From Sclerurus mexicanus (Eukaryota; Chordata; Aves; Passeriformes; Furnariidae): DNA of 64,000 nt. A program made the translations under genes and the position numbers. The notes beneath the pieces are model-generated. The model did not search any database. It saw only the letters and a list, made by a program, of their open reading frames with translations, and had not been told where the DNA came from. Numbering within the stretch: the stretch's first letter is position 1; every line of letters begins with the position of its first letter. This document shows positions 63,701-64,000 of the stretch, in pieces. Location: positions 382,816 through 446,815 of the forward strand of contig VWZF01006058.1 in NCBI GenBank assembly GCA_013396755.1, read 5' to 3'.

Positions 63701-64000
63701 AGTATCCAGTGTCTGAAACCCAGCAGAAATAAAGGTGCTGAATGCCAAAGTGAAATGCCAAGATGCACAGACACTCAGCAGCCAACCCTTAATTGTATCC
63801 GCTAGGAATGCACTGTGTCTACAAGAGAGTTTCAGTGCAGCAATCCCACACAGAGCCAGTGAACTGCAATCTCCTGAAAACTCAGGATTTACATAATCCC
63901 CAAAACAGACAGAGCCCAAACTGTGCAGCACAGCACTCTCACACCCTTAAGATTCCCTTACAGGGAGCCCCAACTACCACAACAGAATTCCACCCTCAGA
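60730..64000. other. Intron of SCAPER upstream of w1
   Basis: I see no SCAPER exon here. The residues expected before w1 (the start methionine block of the family) are absent on the minus strand, so the next upstream exon lies outside the window. The stretch holds one avian CR1 fragment (about 61365-61735); otherwise it is unremarkable AT-rich sequence. Confidence 0.75.
61365..61735 (+). repeat. CR1 LINE fragment, 3' part with internal deletion
   Basis: The stretch GGATGAGGGAAAGGCT and then GCAGTAAAGCTTTGACAC matches the end of the CR1 reverse transcriptase frame. It jumps directly to the 3' part: TTCACTGAAAGGGTGGTCAG, ACTGGAACAGGCTGCCCAGG, TTGGACTCGATGATC and TTCCAACCTTAATG. Several hundred bases of the standard element between these blocks are missing. 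It is 5'-truncated and clearly decayed, with no intact ORF. CR1 is the dominant LINE of birds. Confidence 0.9.

Overview
The window looks like nuclear DNA from a bird, although the species cannot be fixed from the sequence. It is AT-rich and intron-dominated. It carries avian CR1 LINE 3' ends (about 24685-24843 and 61365-61735), an avian ERVL-type solo LTR (about 37413-37826), and a much older sauropsid-type CR1 relic (about 12440-13420).

One gene explains all the convincing coding sequence: SCAPER (S-phase cyclin A-associated protein in the ER), on the minus strand. I could place 19 internal exons (called w1 to w19 in transcription order) between 60729 and 5680. Their lengths sum to 2658 nt, exactly 886 codons. 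Every junction keeps the reading frame, and every splice site is GT-AG except one GC-AG donor. The first coding exon or exons lie beyond 64000 and the 3' exons lie before position 1, so about 63% of the roughly 1400-residue protein is seen.

Layout in transcription order. w1 (60529-60729) carries the conserved N-terminal block. w2-w4 (52486 to 49742) continue the N-terminal region and include a cyclin-binding-like RRSLNF motif. w5-w6 (43291 to 42376) are a variable, polar region. w7-w14 (40820 to 30806) encode a very long Glu/Arg/Lys-rich helix. w15-w16 (30696 to 29369) encode a matrin-type C2H2 zinc finger split by an intron. w17 (17167-17303) has a lysine-rich NLS-like stretch. w18-w19 (14037 to 5680) start the C-terminal helical part. 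The introns range from 109 to 12065 bp.

The observations most worth a second look are: a possible alternative first exon (40821-40886) that would fuse a signal-peptide-like leader in frame to w7; the GC-AG intron after w4; an atypical donor after w9 inside a CpG-rich patch with an open read-through frame; an intronic CpG island (54745-55075); and a cluster of DR1-like sites on 22-bp spacing (27509-27587). I found no second protein-coding gene, no tRNA or rRNA, no CRISPR array and no wholly new system. The window is best described as a large internal slice of one conserved vertebrate gene.
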